Assembly (NCBI GenBank): GCA_001577345.1 | Contig: LSLI01000004.1 | Span: 1 to 64,000 of the forward strand | DNA from: Candidatus Gallionella acididurans | GTDB taxonomy: Bacteria; Pseudomonadota; Gammaproteobacteria; Burkholderiales; Gallionellaceae | DNA length: 64,000 nucleotides | Direction of reading: 5' to 3' | Shown here: positions 39,925 to 49,444 of the stretch, piece after piece | How positions within the stretch are numbered: position 1 is the first letter of the stretch | Layout of the letters: each line of letters starts with the position of its first letter | The notes under the pieces: generated by a model | Databases searched by the model: none | Told to the model about the DNA's origin: nothing | Seen by the model: only the letters and a program-made list of their open reading frames with translations | Made by a program: the position numbers and the translations under genes

Positions 39925-41121
39925 CTATTCCTTGGTCCAGTAGGCGGTGGCGATCCCCTCGCCAAGATCGGCCTCGACCAGACGGCGGCGCACCTCAAGC
40001 AGGTGCGCGATCAATGCGGGTTCGTGCCTGGCGTAGGCTTCGGCATCCGGGACGCGGTTCACCACGACACCGAGCAGCTCGGTGATCGCGTTGCCGATGG
40101 AGTTCTGGCTAATGGTCACGATCAGTTTTCCGGCATCATTGCGGTAGATAAGCTGCTTGAATGCGGGTTGCCAGCGTATCGCATTCGCATATTTTGCATC
40201 CACGATGCACAGGTCGCGCACCTTCTTCGCCGTCTTCATGAAATCATTGTTGAATAGCAGCACGCTTTCCACCTGTTCCGGAAAATAGACATCAGGCAGC
40301 ATAGCCGCGTTGTGCGTGGAAACCTGGGAAAAGAAGCTGCGATAAAAATCTATGAAACCTTTCAGCACCTCGTCGTATTCCCTCCAGAAATGCACGTCCC
40401 TGAGCGCACCCGCCCCGCCCTGTATCTCCCAGCTGGGCAAGCCCTGCGGATATCCGGTCAGGGCGATGCGGGCATCCGCCCCGCTGGCAGGCTTGAGGAT
40501 GCGCAGGTTCAGCGCCCTGTCGAAGAACTCGCGGTACACGTCGCGCATGTATGCCTGAAACAGGCTGTGCTGGCCGCCGTCGGTCAGGTTGGGATTGCCG
40601 GCATCGGCCGGCCTGGCGTTGCGCAATGCCTCCATCGGAAAAACGACAAAGTGGTTGTGCAGCATGCGGATGCTGGGCACGCCGGCAGAAGTCAGCGGCC
40701 AGGTCGCATCCAGGCTCGCTTCACCGGCCAGGATCAGCGCCTCCCCGGGATCGGGATACTGTTCCAGCATGTAATCGATGATAATCTGGTTCATCCTGTT
40801 CCACACATGCTTGACGTTGTCCGCCACCTGCGTGCGCCGCACCGGCCGTCCCAGCGGATTGAGTATGGTCTTGGACGTGTTGTAGATGATGGAGCAATCG
40901 AACTCGGTGCTGTGTCCCAGCGCCTTGCGATACAACAGCAGGTTTTCCGGATTGGTCAGCAGGCCGTTGTTGTTCGCCAGGTCGTTCAGGTTTTCCGTGC
41001 TGTTGAAAAACTCGTTGTGTTTCATCCCCTCGGGGACTTCCAGCGGGATAGCCCTGAAAGGTGTGACTATTTCGCGCGGGCCGGTTTGCATCATGTCACT
41101 CCTGTCTTGTATTGTTGTCAC
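39925..41121 (-). CDS. Uncharacterised 398-aa protein, possibly HIT/nucleotidyltransferase-like
   Basis: Long ORF with coherent coding character; HNHFVVFPMEAL motif; no family confidently recognised. Confidence 0.7.
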   Translation of the reverse strand: MTTIQDRSDMMQTGPREIVTPFRAIPLEVPEGMKHNEFFNSTENLNDLANNNGLLTNPENLLLYRKALGHSTEFDCSIIYNTSKTILNPLGRPVRRTQVADNVKHVWNRMNQIIIDYMLEQYPDPGEALILAGEASLDATWPLTSAGVPSIRMLHNHFVVFPMEALRNARPADAGNPNLTDGGQHSLFQAYMRDVYREFFDRALNLRILKPASGADARIALTGYPQGLPSWEIQGGAGALRDVHFWREYDEVLKGFIDFYRSFFSQVSTHNAAMLPDVYFPEQVESVLLFNNDFMKTAKKVRDLCIVDAKYANAIRWQPAFKQLIYRNDAGKLIVTISQNSIGNAITELLGVVVNRVPDAEAYARHEPALIAHLLEVRRRLVEADLGEGIATAYWTKE

Positions 41122-41173
41122 GGGATACGCCGGGATTTCTGCCCTGGATTTCTGCCCTGGATTCCGCCAGGAC

Positions 41174-42643
41174 CTAAGCCTTCGCCATTGTTTTCAACAC
41201 TGCCTTGAGCAATTGCCAGCAGCGCCCGACGGATTCAATTTCCACGCTTTCGCCGGGCGCGTGCGCGCCGCGAATGTCGGGGCCGAACGAGATCATGTCC
41301 AGATGCGGGTGGCTGGCAGCGAGCAGGCCGCATTCCAGCCCGGCATGGATCACCTGCAACGATGCGGGCCGGCCGAATTGTTCCCGGTACACCTGCTGGC
41401 ACAGCCCGAGCAGGGATGATGACGGGTCCGGCGTCCAGCCCGGATACGCGCCGTCCTTATAGGCCTGCAAACCGTGAGCAGTGGCATAGGAGACCAGCTT
41501 GTCGGCCAGCGCATCCGCGCGCGCGTCCTGCAGCGAACGCACCTTGAAGGTCGCGCGGAACGCGCCGTGCTCCAGCGCAACCACGCCGAGATTGGATGAG
41601 GTATCCGTCACGCCGGGAAAGTCACCGCTGATACTCGCGACTCCGTTGACGGCGCTGTCGAGGAAGGCGAGCAGGCTATCCTGTTCGGTGCGCGGGATGG
41701 AGTTGTCCGGTGGCGTGTCGTAGTGCTCGCACGCAAACGACACGTTCGCATCCGTCTCGGCGAACCGCGCCCGCCATGCCTGATGCCGATGCCGTACCCA
41801 CTCGTCGATATTCGATGCGAAGACGATGGGCAGTGCGCACACGGCGCGGGCCTCGCGCGGGATCGCGTTGCGCGCGGTGCCGCCTTTCAATGCGATCAGG
41901 CACACGTCGGTGTGCGCGGACAGGTCGCGCAGCGCCTCCGCCAGCAGCTTGATCGCATTGCCGCGCCCGAGATGAATGTCGATGCCGGAATGGCCGCCGC
42001 GCAGGCCGGACACTTCAAACTGCAGCAGCGCATAATCCGCCGGCAAGTATTGCTGTGTGCATTCGTGGCGCACTTCCACATCCACGCCGCCCGCGCAGCC
42101 CAGATAGAAATGTCCCCACTCCTCGGTGTCGAGGTTGATCAGCGTCTTGCCCAGCAAGGCGCCGGGCGCCAGCCCGCGCGCACCATCCATGCCGGATTCC
42201 TCGTTGACGGTAAGCAGCACCTCCAGCGGCGGATGGATCAGGCCGGTCTCTTCCAGCGCGGCCAGCGCGAGCGCGACCCCGATGCCGTTGTCAGCGCCCA
42301 GTGTGGTGTCCTGCGCCACCACCCAGCCATCGCGCACCACGGTGTTTATCGGGTCGCGCTCGAAGTCATGCGGAGTCCCGGCATTGACCTGGCACACCAT
42401 GTCGAGGTGGCCCTGCAGTATCACGCCGGGCACGGACTCGCAGCCGGGACTCGCGGGCTTCTTCAGGATCAGGTTGCCCGCGCCATCAACGATGGCTTCA
42501 ATGCCGCGCCCCTGCGCCCATGCGACCAGATGCTCGCGCAGCGCGGCCTCGCGATACGAGGCACGCGGTATCGCGCACAGCGTGGCGAAGTGCGCCCAGA
42601 CGGAAGCCGGTTGCAGGTTTGCAAGGTTGCTGGTCGTTACCAT
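41174..42643 (-). CDS. pepD: Aminoacyl-histidine dipeptidase (cytosol nonspecific dipeptidase)
   Basis: ILQGHLDMVCQVN, TTLGADNGIGVALALAALEE, LTVNEESGMDGARGL. Confidence 0.95.
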   Translation of the reverse strand: MVTTSNLANLQPASVWAHFATLCAIPRASYREAALREHLVAWAQGRGIEAIVDGAGNLILKKPASPGCESVPGVILQGHLDMVCQVNAGTPHDFERDPINTVVRDGWVVAQDTTLGADNGIGVALALAALEETGLIHPPLEVLLTVNEESGMDGARGLAPGALLGKTLINLDTEEWGHFYLGCAGGVDVEVRHECTQQYLPADYALLQFEVSGLRGGHSGIDIHLGRGNAIKLLAEALRDLSAHTDVCLIALKGGTARNAIPREARAVCALPIVFASNIDEWVRHRHQAWRARFAETDANVSFACEHYDTPPDNSIPRTEQDSLLAFLDSAVNGVASISGDFPGVTDTSSNLGVVALEHGAFRATFKVRSLQDARADALADKLVSYATAHGLQAYKDGAYPGWTPDPSSSLLGLCQQVYREQFGRPASLQVIHAGLECGLLAASHPHLDMISFGPDIRGAHAPGESVEIESVGRCWQLLKAVLKTMAKA

Positions 42644-42928
42644 GGAAGAATTAGCGTGTATCGCCTGAGCGGTGTTGTGTAGACTCAACGCGTATTCTAG
42701 CTCAGCATCGCATTCTGGAATGAACCTTGAAACGGTTATGGGCGACGGCAGGGATTCCTGAAAATTTTTCCATGAGCCCAAAAGTCATATCGAATGATTT
42801 CTGCAAACCACACGGCTCCAGGCCTGCCGGCAAACAGTTGTTTGGCGATACCCGGCGTGATTGTTGGCTTTGTTGCGTTAACGTGCTATTTTTTCAGTAT
42901 CCCGGGTGGATTCCCAAACTGCGCACTC

Positions 42929-44176
42929 ATGCAAAACATTCACAAAAAAATCGTCAAGCGCCTGCTGCTGGGGTGGTTATCGCTGTCCCTGATAATCAGC
43001 GGAGCGGTGTTCTACCTGAAAATGAACGGGGTGGACGAGCTGGTGCTTGGCCTGGCGGTGAAAGAATCGCGATCCTTTACCGCCGGATTTGACCGGGCCG
43101 GAGCCGGTCAGGTGGAAATGCTGAAACGAAAAGCCGACGAATTCCTCAAGGGGCATTTTATTGTTCTCGATCTCTACGATGAACACAAAAAATTAATTCT
43201 GCGGGAAGCAAGCCCGGGCAGGGAGATGGTCGAGCAAAGGCTCGAACAGTATGTTCACCATTTCCCGATGGAGAACACCCGCTATTACAAAAAACTCTGG
43301 ATCGACAGGCAATTGTTCCTGCAGGTGCTGTTGCCTCTCCAGGATAAACGCGGAGATCTGGTCGGTTATTTCGAGGGTGTCTACCAGGTTGATGCCGAAA
43401 CCCTGCACAATATCGAAGCCGATATCATCCGCACCCTGCTCCTGGTGGTGGTGGTGGTCCTCATCACCGCCATCATGCTCTACCCCATTATCATTTCCCT
43501 CAACCGCGGGCTGATCAATCTCGCCACCGACCTGCTTAAAAGCCATATCGAGTTGATGGATGTGCTGGGCAGCGCCATCGCCGAACGGGATTCCGACACC
43601 AACAGCCACAATTACCGGGTCACCCTTTACGCGATTCGCCTCGCCGAGACGCTGGGGCTGTCCAGCCCGCAGATACGCAACCTGATTGCCGGCGCATTCC
43701 TGCACGACGTGGGCAAAATCGGTATTCGCGACAATATCCTGCTCAAGCCCGCCAGCCTGTCCGATACGGAATTTGAAGTGATGCGCGGTCATGTGCTGCT
43801 GGGAGTGGATATCATCAGCAAATCCAACTGGCTGGCCGGGGCGAGGGAGGTGGTAGAGTTCCACCACGAAAAATTCGATGGCAGCGGCTATATGAAGGGG
43901 CTGAAGGGGAAGGAAATTCCCCTGAACGCCCGTATCTTCGCGATTGTCGACGTGTTCGACGCGCTCACTTCTAAGCGTCCGTACAAGGAACCCTTCGGTT
44001 TCGGGGAAACAATGGACACCCTGCAACGCGACAGCGGCAGTCGCTTCGATCCCGAACTGTTATCCACCTTCTGCGGCATTGCCTATCCCCTTTACCAGGA
44101 GATCAGCCGCGCCGACGACAGCACGCTGAAGGCATTGCTGAACCGGTCGGTCAGCAAACATTTCCTCAACGGTTGA
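42929..44176 (+). CDS. HD-GYP domain c-di-GMP phosphodiesterase-like membrane protein
   Basis: Two TM segments, AFLHDVGKIGIRDNILLKPASL, FHHEKFDGSGYMKGLKGKEIPLNARIFAIVDVFDAL. Confidence 0.93.
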   Translation: MQNIHKKIVKRLLLGWLSLSLIISGAVFYLKMNGVDELVLGLAVKESRSFTAGFDRAGAGQVEMLKRKADEFLKGHFIVLDLYDEHKKLILREASPGREMVEQRLEQYVHHFPMENTRYYKKLWIDRQLFLQVLLPLQDKRGDLVGYFEGVYQVDAETLHNIEADIIRTLLLVVVVVLITAIMLYPIIISLNRGLINLATDLLKSHIELMDVLGSAIAERDSDTNSHNYRVTLYAIRLAETLGLSSPQIRNLIAGAFLHDVGKIGIRDNILLKPASLSDTEFEVMRGHVLLGVDIISKSNWLAGAREVVEFHHEKFDGSGYMKGLKGKEIPLNARIFAIVDVFDALTSKRPYKEPFGFGETMDTLQRDSGSRFDPELLSTFCGIAYPLYQEISRADDSTLKALLNRSVSKHFLNG

Positions 44177-44294
44177 CGGGGCCGTTTCACATCACAACAA
44201 GGGGTCGCATGACTTTGAGGCTCGTGCGGCCTGGCTGGCTGAATTTCCGCGCAGTTTCAGTGTTGTGTGTTTAAACGCACCCCGTCCGGATGCG

Positions 44295-44852
44295 TTACTT
44301 GTCATAAACGCCTGTTATTGTCCCGCCAAGGGTGGAATCAAAATCGCGCAGGTCTTTGTCAGCATCCCAACCGTAAGCCGGACAAACAGTGTGGCCTATC
44401 CCGACACCCCCCATCCAGTAACATTTTTTGTCACCCGGCACAGAAGCGATTTCAATGACTCTGCCAAGCCCTCCCTTTTCCGCCTGCACCTTCAAAAATG
44501 TACACCCGCCGGATTCGATTCCATTGCATGGTTGAATTTGTTGGTCCTTTGGAATCAGGACTAAAATTTTGGCCATAGCCAACGCTTTTCTTTGCGGGTT
44601 GATAACACCCAAGACATAATCATCCTGGTGGGCGCATCGTTTATCGGCATTCTGAATCGCGTCGCAGGCAAATTTTACGGTATTGTCCGAAGCGGGCAGT
44701 TTGAGCAACGGGCCATAAAGAATCCCGCTATCATTTTTTGCCAGTTCTTGGCCGTAATCCGCGGTGCCGGCCGCGAGGCTGGATGAAAAGGTCGAACATC
44801 CTTCCAGTCCCGCCAGCGCCATTAGCATCGCCAGCAAATAAATTTTCCTCAT
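44295..44852 (-). CDS. Hypothetical lipoprotein
   Basis: LAMLMALAGLEGCSTFSSS lipobox; coherent 185-aa ORF. Confidence 0.7.
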   Translation of the reverse strand: MRKIYLLAMLMALAGLEGCSTFSSSLAAGTADYGQELAKNDSGILYGPLLKLPASDNTVKFACDAIQNADKRCAHQDDYVLGVINPQRKALAMAKILVLIPKDQQIQPCNGIESGGCTFLKVQAEKGGLGRVIEIASVPGDKKCYWMGGVGIGHTVCPAYGWDADKDLRDFDSTLGGTITGVYDK

Positions 44853-45066
44853 TTTCGCATCCTCATGTGATCAGCTGGCCCCGGTAATCCGGACAGAAAC
44901 TACGCATCCCGGAGGGTAAACCGCATCCCGGAACTACCCCCGTGTTCAGGCTGCCAGCGGTAATGCCCGGACACCATGTATATATGTGGTCAGGTGTTCC
45001 GTTATTCAAGCCCCGGCAAATGAGGGTGTCCCGGAATCACCCGCCCCGTCTGCTATCATCGCGCCC

Positions 45067-46914
45067 ATGCTCAATATCCAGAATCTGTCATACCTGCAAG
45101 GCGGCATTCCGCTGCTGCAAAATGTGAGCCTGCAGGCGTTCCCCGACCAGCGCATCGGCCTGGTCGGCAAGAACGGCTGCGGCAAATCCACGCTGTTCCG
45201 GCTGATACGCGGCGAAATCAAGCCCGACAGCGGCGAGATTTCCATGCAGTCCGGCAAGACCATCGCGTTCGTCGAACAGGAGATCGCCAGTTCCGACCAG
45301 CCCGCGCTGGAGTTCGTGCTCGACGGGGATGTGGAGCTGCGCCTGCTGGAGAAAACACTGGCGAAGGAAAATCACGATGCGGCATGGTTCGATGCGCAGC
45401 ACCGCTTTGAGGACATCGACGGCTATGGCGCCAGGGCGCGTGCCGCGCAACTGCTGAACGGGCTGGGCTTTGCCAACGACACGCTGGAACGCCCGGTGAC
45501 CAGTTTCTCCGGCGGCTGGCGCATGCGTTTGAATCTGGCGCGCGCGCTGATGCACCGCGCCGACCTGCTGTTGCTGGACGAGCCCACCAACCATCTCGAC
45601 CTCGAGGCGATCATCTGGCTGGAACAATACCTGGCGCGCTATCCCGGCAGCATCCTGCTGGTTTCGCACGACCGCGAATTCCTCAACGCCTGCGTCAACC
45701 GCATCGCCCATGTGCACGACCGGACCATAGACTGTTATACCGGCGACTACGACGACTTCGAGCGCGCCCGCGCGGAAAAGATCGCGCAGCAGAATCAGGC
45801 GTTCAACAAGCAGCAGGAAAAGATCGCGCACCTGGAAGATTTCGTGCGCCGCTTCCGCGCCCAGGCCACCAAGGCCAGGCAGGCGCAAAGCCGCATCAAG
45901 GCGCTGGACAGGATCACGCGCATCGCCGCCGTGCATGTCACCGACGGCCATTTCGAACTGGAGATCGAGGCGCCGGAGCGCAGCCCTGATTTATTGATGC
46001 GCGCGGAAAAGATGGGCTTCGCCTATGGCGACAAGACGCTGTTCAAGAACATCGAACTGGTGCTGCGTGCCGGCGCGCGCATCGCGCTGCTCGGTCCCAA
46101 CGGCGCGGGCAAATCCACTCTGATCAAGCTGCTGGTGGGCGAGTTGCAGCCCACCTCGGGCACGCTGGAGGTCACCCCCGACATCCGCATCGGCTACTTC
46201 GCCCAGCATCAGCTGGAAAATCTCGACAGCGCCGCCACGCCGTTGCAGCACATAGAACGGGTCGCACCCAAGGAAACCACGCTTGCGCTGCGCAGCTTCC
46301 TCGGCCGTTTCGGGCTGGCCGGGGATAGCGAGGACCGCCCGGTGGCGAGTTTCTCCGGCGGCGAGAAAAGCCGCCTTGCGTTGGCACTCCTGGCCTGGCA
46401 GAAGCCGCACCTGCTGCTGCTCGACGAACCCACCAACCACCTCGACCTGGACATGCGCGACGCGCTGACGATCGCGCTGGAGGAATACACCGGCGCCGTG
46501 GTGATCGTGTCGCACGACCGCAGCCTGATACGCGCCGTGGCCGACGATCTGTGGCTGGTCGCCGATGGCGAGGCAAAATTGTTCGATGGTGACCTGGAAG
46601 ACTACAAGAGCTGGATCGAAACCCGCCGCCCGCGCGAGGCCGTGCAAGCCAAACCGGTAAAGCCCAGCCTACCCGCCGCTCCCAAGCCCAACCGCAAGAC
46701 GCTGCAGTCCAAGCAAGGCAAACTCGAAACCGCGCTGGCCACCGCACAGGCGGAACTCGCCGCAGTCAACCGGCAACTCGCCGACCCCGCCACCTATGCC
46801 AGCCCCGACCGCGACAGGATCACCGAACTGAACGCGGCGCATGCGCGACTGGAAGCCAAAGTGGCGGAGCTGGAAGAAGGCTGGCTGGAACTGGAGATGG
46901 CGCTCGGGGAGTGA
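45067..46914 (+). CDS. ABC-F family ATPase (YheS-like)
   Basis: Two Walker A motifs (GLVGKNGCGKST, ALLGPNGAGKST), two signature motifs, C-terminal coiled coil. Confidence 0.94.
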   Translation: MLNIQNLSYLQGGIPLLQNVSLQAFPDQRIGLVGKNGCGKSTLFRLIRGEIKPDSGEISMQSGKTIAFVEQEIASSDQPALEFVLDGDVELRLLEKTLAKENHDAAWFDAQHRFEDIDGYGARARAAQLLNGLGFANDTLERPVTSFSGGWRMRLNLARALMHRADLLLLDEPTNHLDLEAIIWLEQYLARYPGSILLVSHDREFLNACVNRIAHVHDRTIDCYTGDYDDFERARAEKIAQQNQAFNKQQEKIAHLEDFVRRFRAQATKARQAQSRIKALDRITRIAAVHVTDGHFELEIEAPERSPDLLMRAEKMGFAYGDKTLFKNIELVLRAGARIALLGPNGAGKSTLIKLLVGELQPTSGTLEVTPDIRIGYFAQHQLENLDSAATPLQHIERVAPKETTLALRSFLGRFGLAGDSEDRPVASFSGGEKSRLALALLAWQKPHLLLLDEPTNHLDLDMRDALTIALEEYTGAVVIVSHDRSLIRAVADDLWLVADGEAKLFDGDLEDYKSWIETRRPREAVQAKPVKPSLPAAPKPNRKTLQSKQGKLETALATAQAELAAVNRQLADPATYASPDRDRITELNAAHARLEAKVAELEEGWLELEMALGE

Positions 46915-46999
46915 GGCTGAGTTCCTGCCGTCAGCGCGAGTGCGGGTCGGCGAAATGATTCATATTTTCTACCAGTCCTTAATTATTGATACCTCCATA

Positions 47000-47674
47000 A
47001 TTCACGACACCCTTGCCGTCATTGCGAACGAAGTGAAGCAATCCAGCAAGTCCAAGATGCTTTTTTTAAACCATCTGGATTGCCACGTCGGCTTTGCCTC
47101 TGCCGCGCTTCGCTCGCAGCTGAAGCCTTGTTGCAATGACGAGGCATTCTGAATTCCCCGAATTCGCGGGAATGACGTACCAGTTTTTTAATTTCCCCTT
47201 ACCGCAATCCGAAATTCACGACACCCTTGTCGTCATTGCGAACGAAGTGAATCAATCCAGCAAGACCAAGATGCATTTTTTGAACCATCTGGATTGCCAC
47301 GTCGGCTTTGCCTCGTCGCAATGACAGGTGTTTGTGCCATCGCTCACAGCTGAAGCCTTGTTGCAATGACGAGGCATTCCGGATTCCCCGAATTCGCGGG
47401 AATGACGTGCCAGTTTTTTAATTTCCCCTTACCGCATTTCGAAATTCACGACACCCTTTTCGTCATTGCGAACGAAGTGAAGCAATCCAGCAAGTCCAAG
47501 ATGCATTTTTTTAAACCATCTGGATTGCCACGTCGGCTTTGCCTCCTCGCAATGACAGGTGTTTGTGCCATCGCTCGCAGCTGAAGCCTTGTTGCAATGA
47601 CGAGGCATTCCGGATTCCCCGAATTCGCGGGAATGACGTGCCAGTTTTTTAATTTCCCCTGACTGCATTCCGAA
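47000..47674. repeat. Three tandem copies of a composite ~214-231-bp palindromic repeat
   Basis: Copies start at 47000, 47214 and 47444 with attcacgacaccctt; each holds gtcattgcgaacgaagtga..gcaatccag..ctggattgc..tcgcaatgac plus a second module ending cgcgggaatgacg. Confidence 0.95.
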
Positions 47675-47763
47675 AGATGTGTCATTGTCATCAAATATGA
47701 AAACCTCAATAGAAAAGCAAATGTGATATTGGCCCTGCTGTTCGCTCCCGGTTACCCCTGCTG

Positions 47764-48570
47764 TTAAGCCTTGATCGCGCGCGTCAGCAAATACTCGTGA
47801 CGAACAACATTGTCGTGCAGGTATTCGCCCAGCACCGCATCCATCTCGCTGCGCCACGCTGCAAGCCTTGCGGGCTCTTGCTGCAAAGCCTGCACGGTGC
47901 GGATGAAAGGGCCGGCCTTGGCTTCCTGGAACAGGCGCAAATGCCTGGGGCTGAGCGCCGGGATAGCCATCGTGCCCCGCTCAAAGTGCAGGCCTTTTAC
48001 GCTTTCCCCCAGCCGTTGCCGCACGACAGATACATCGCCCCACTGCAGCGGCGAAGCGACGCCCTGCGGCGGCGGAATATATTTCGCGATCAGGCTGAAC
48101 TGGCGGCCAATCAGTTGCTCGCCTGGCCAGGTGGCGAACGCGATGGTGCCGCCCGGCTTCAGCACGCGCAGCATCTCGCCCACCGCAACTTCGGGCCGCG
48201 GCGCGAATATATGCCCGAACTGGCTCAACACGACATCGAAAGATGCATCCGGAAAAGGCAGCGCCTCGGCATCGCCTTCATGCCAGGCGATATCGTCAAG
48301 CTCGGCCAGCGTGGCGCTTACCCTCGCATGCGCGAGCAGCGCCGGGGTCAGGTCAAGTCCGGTCACCCTGGCACCGATACGCCGCGCCGTGATCGCAACC
48401 ACGCCGGTTCCCGTACCCACATCCAGCACCGCCTGGCCGCCGCTCACCCCGGCGTAGCGCACCAGATGCCCGGCCACGGGTGTCGTGAAAACGGCCATGT
48501 CGCCGAAATTTCCCATCGTCCAGGTTTCGCGTTGTCTGGATTTGAATTCATTCATCGGGTCAATACTCAT
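47764..48570 (-). CDS. Class I SAM-dependent methyltransferase (UbiE/COQ5-like)
   Basis: VLDVGTGTGVVAITARRIGARVTGLDLTPALL..., EGDAEALPFPDASFDVVLSQFGHIF. Confidence 0.92.
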   Translation of the reverse strand: MSIDPMNEFKSRQRETWTMGNFGDMAVFTTPVAGHLVRYAGVSGGQAVLDVGTGTGVVAITARRIGARVTGLDLTPALLAHARVSATLAELDDIAWHEGDAEALPFPDASFDVVLSQFGHIFAPRPEVAVGEMLRVLKPGGTIAFATWPGEQLIGRQFSLIAKYIPPPQGVASPLQWGDVSVVRQRLGESVKGLHFERGTMAIPALSPRHLRLFQEAKAGPFIRTVQALQQEPARLAAWRSEMDAVLGEYLHDNVVRHEYLLTRAIKA

Positions 48571-48627
48571 GCTTTCCTCTCTCAAAAAACGAACGAATAA
48601 ATCCGGACAATCAAATTGCTGACATGA

Positions 48628-48924
48628 CTACTCTGGCTTACGGAATAATTCGTCGAGCGGATTCGCGGCTGCGCGGGAATTTCCGGAAACGCGCACGGCG
48701 GTGAACTCTTCCTCGATATTGTCGCGATAGAAACTCCATGCCGCGCCCGAGTTGCTGAACCGGCGCCAGGCTTCTTCGCCGACGCCGCTGTATTGCAGCG
48801 TGCTGCCGTCGTCGAGTTGCACCTGCAGCAGGCGGGCGCGCTTATCGTAGCCGATGGCGCGCAACCTGCCCGAATTGATCTTGATCATTTCCATGGCGCG
48901 CTCATTGTCCGTGGAATCCGGCAT
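48628..48924 (-). CDS. KTSC-domain protein
   Basis: SGRLRAIGYDKRARLLQVQLDDGSTLQYSGVGEEAWRRFSNSGAAWSFYRDNIEEEF. Confidence 0.88.
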   Translation of the reverse strand: MPDSTDNERAMEMIKINSGRLRAIGYDKRARLLQVQLDDGSTLQYSGVGEEAWRRFSNSGAAWSFYRDNIEEEFTAVRVSGNSRAAANPLDELFRKPE

Positions 48925-49444
48925 CGTGATCCGCCTCCGCACCGGCCTGCTGCTCAAGGTCTGTTGCGCGCTTGAACGCCTGGTCGGCGCCCGCCGCGTC
49001 GCCTTGCGACACGCGCGCCCGTGCTATCACCCGCCAGTTTTCGGCCTGCACGCGATATTGGCGTCCGGAGAAACTGTTCGACTTGCGGGCCAGCGTGATC
49101 GCCTGCGCATACTGGCCCTGGGCCAGGCGCAGCTGCGCAAGCTCAAACCATAACCAGGGATTGCGCGGTTCGATGCGCAGCGCGCGTTCCAGCGATGCCC
49201 CGGCCGCTTCACGCTGCCCGGCCTCGCTGTCGGTCTGCGCCCGGTCCAGCAGCGCGATCACGGCGCGGTTGCCCGAAATCGCCGATCTCGGTGCCGGCGC
49301 GACGGCGGCACCCGGTTGCTGCGCCGCGTGCGGAACAGTTGCGGGTGCGGCAGCAGGGATTGAAGGCCGTGTTGCCACGCCCGCGCATCCGGCAAGCAAC
49401 AGCAGCCATGCCGAAACAAAAAGCCAAACGAATCTGTTTTTCAA
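48902..49444 (-). CDS. TPR-containing lipoprotein
   Basis: LLLLAGCAGVA lipobox; ASLERALRIEPRNPWLWFELAQLRLAQGQYAQAITLARKS. Confidence 0.85.
   Translation of the reverse strand: MKNRFVWLFVSAWLLLLAGCAGVATRPSIPAAAPATVPHAAQQPGAAVAPAPRSAISGNRAVIALLDRAQTDSEAGQREAAGASLERALRIEPRNPWLWFELAQLRLAQGQYAQAITLARKSNSFSGRQYRVQAENWRVIARARVSQGDAAGADQAFKRATDLEQQAGAEADHDAGFHGQ

Noticed and set aside
47000-47674. CRISPR array
   Set aside because: Only three long, divergent copies without regular short spacers and no cas genes; fits a tandem composite repeat.
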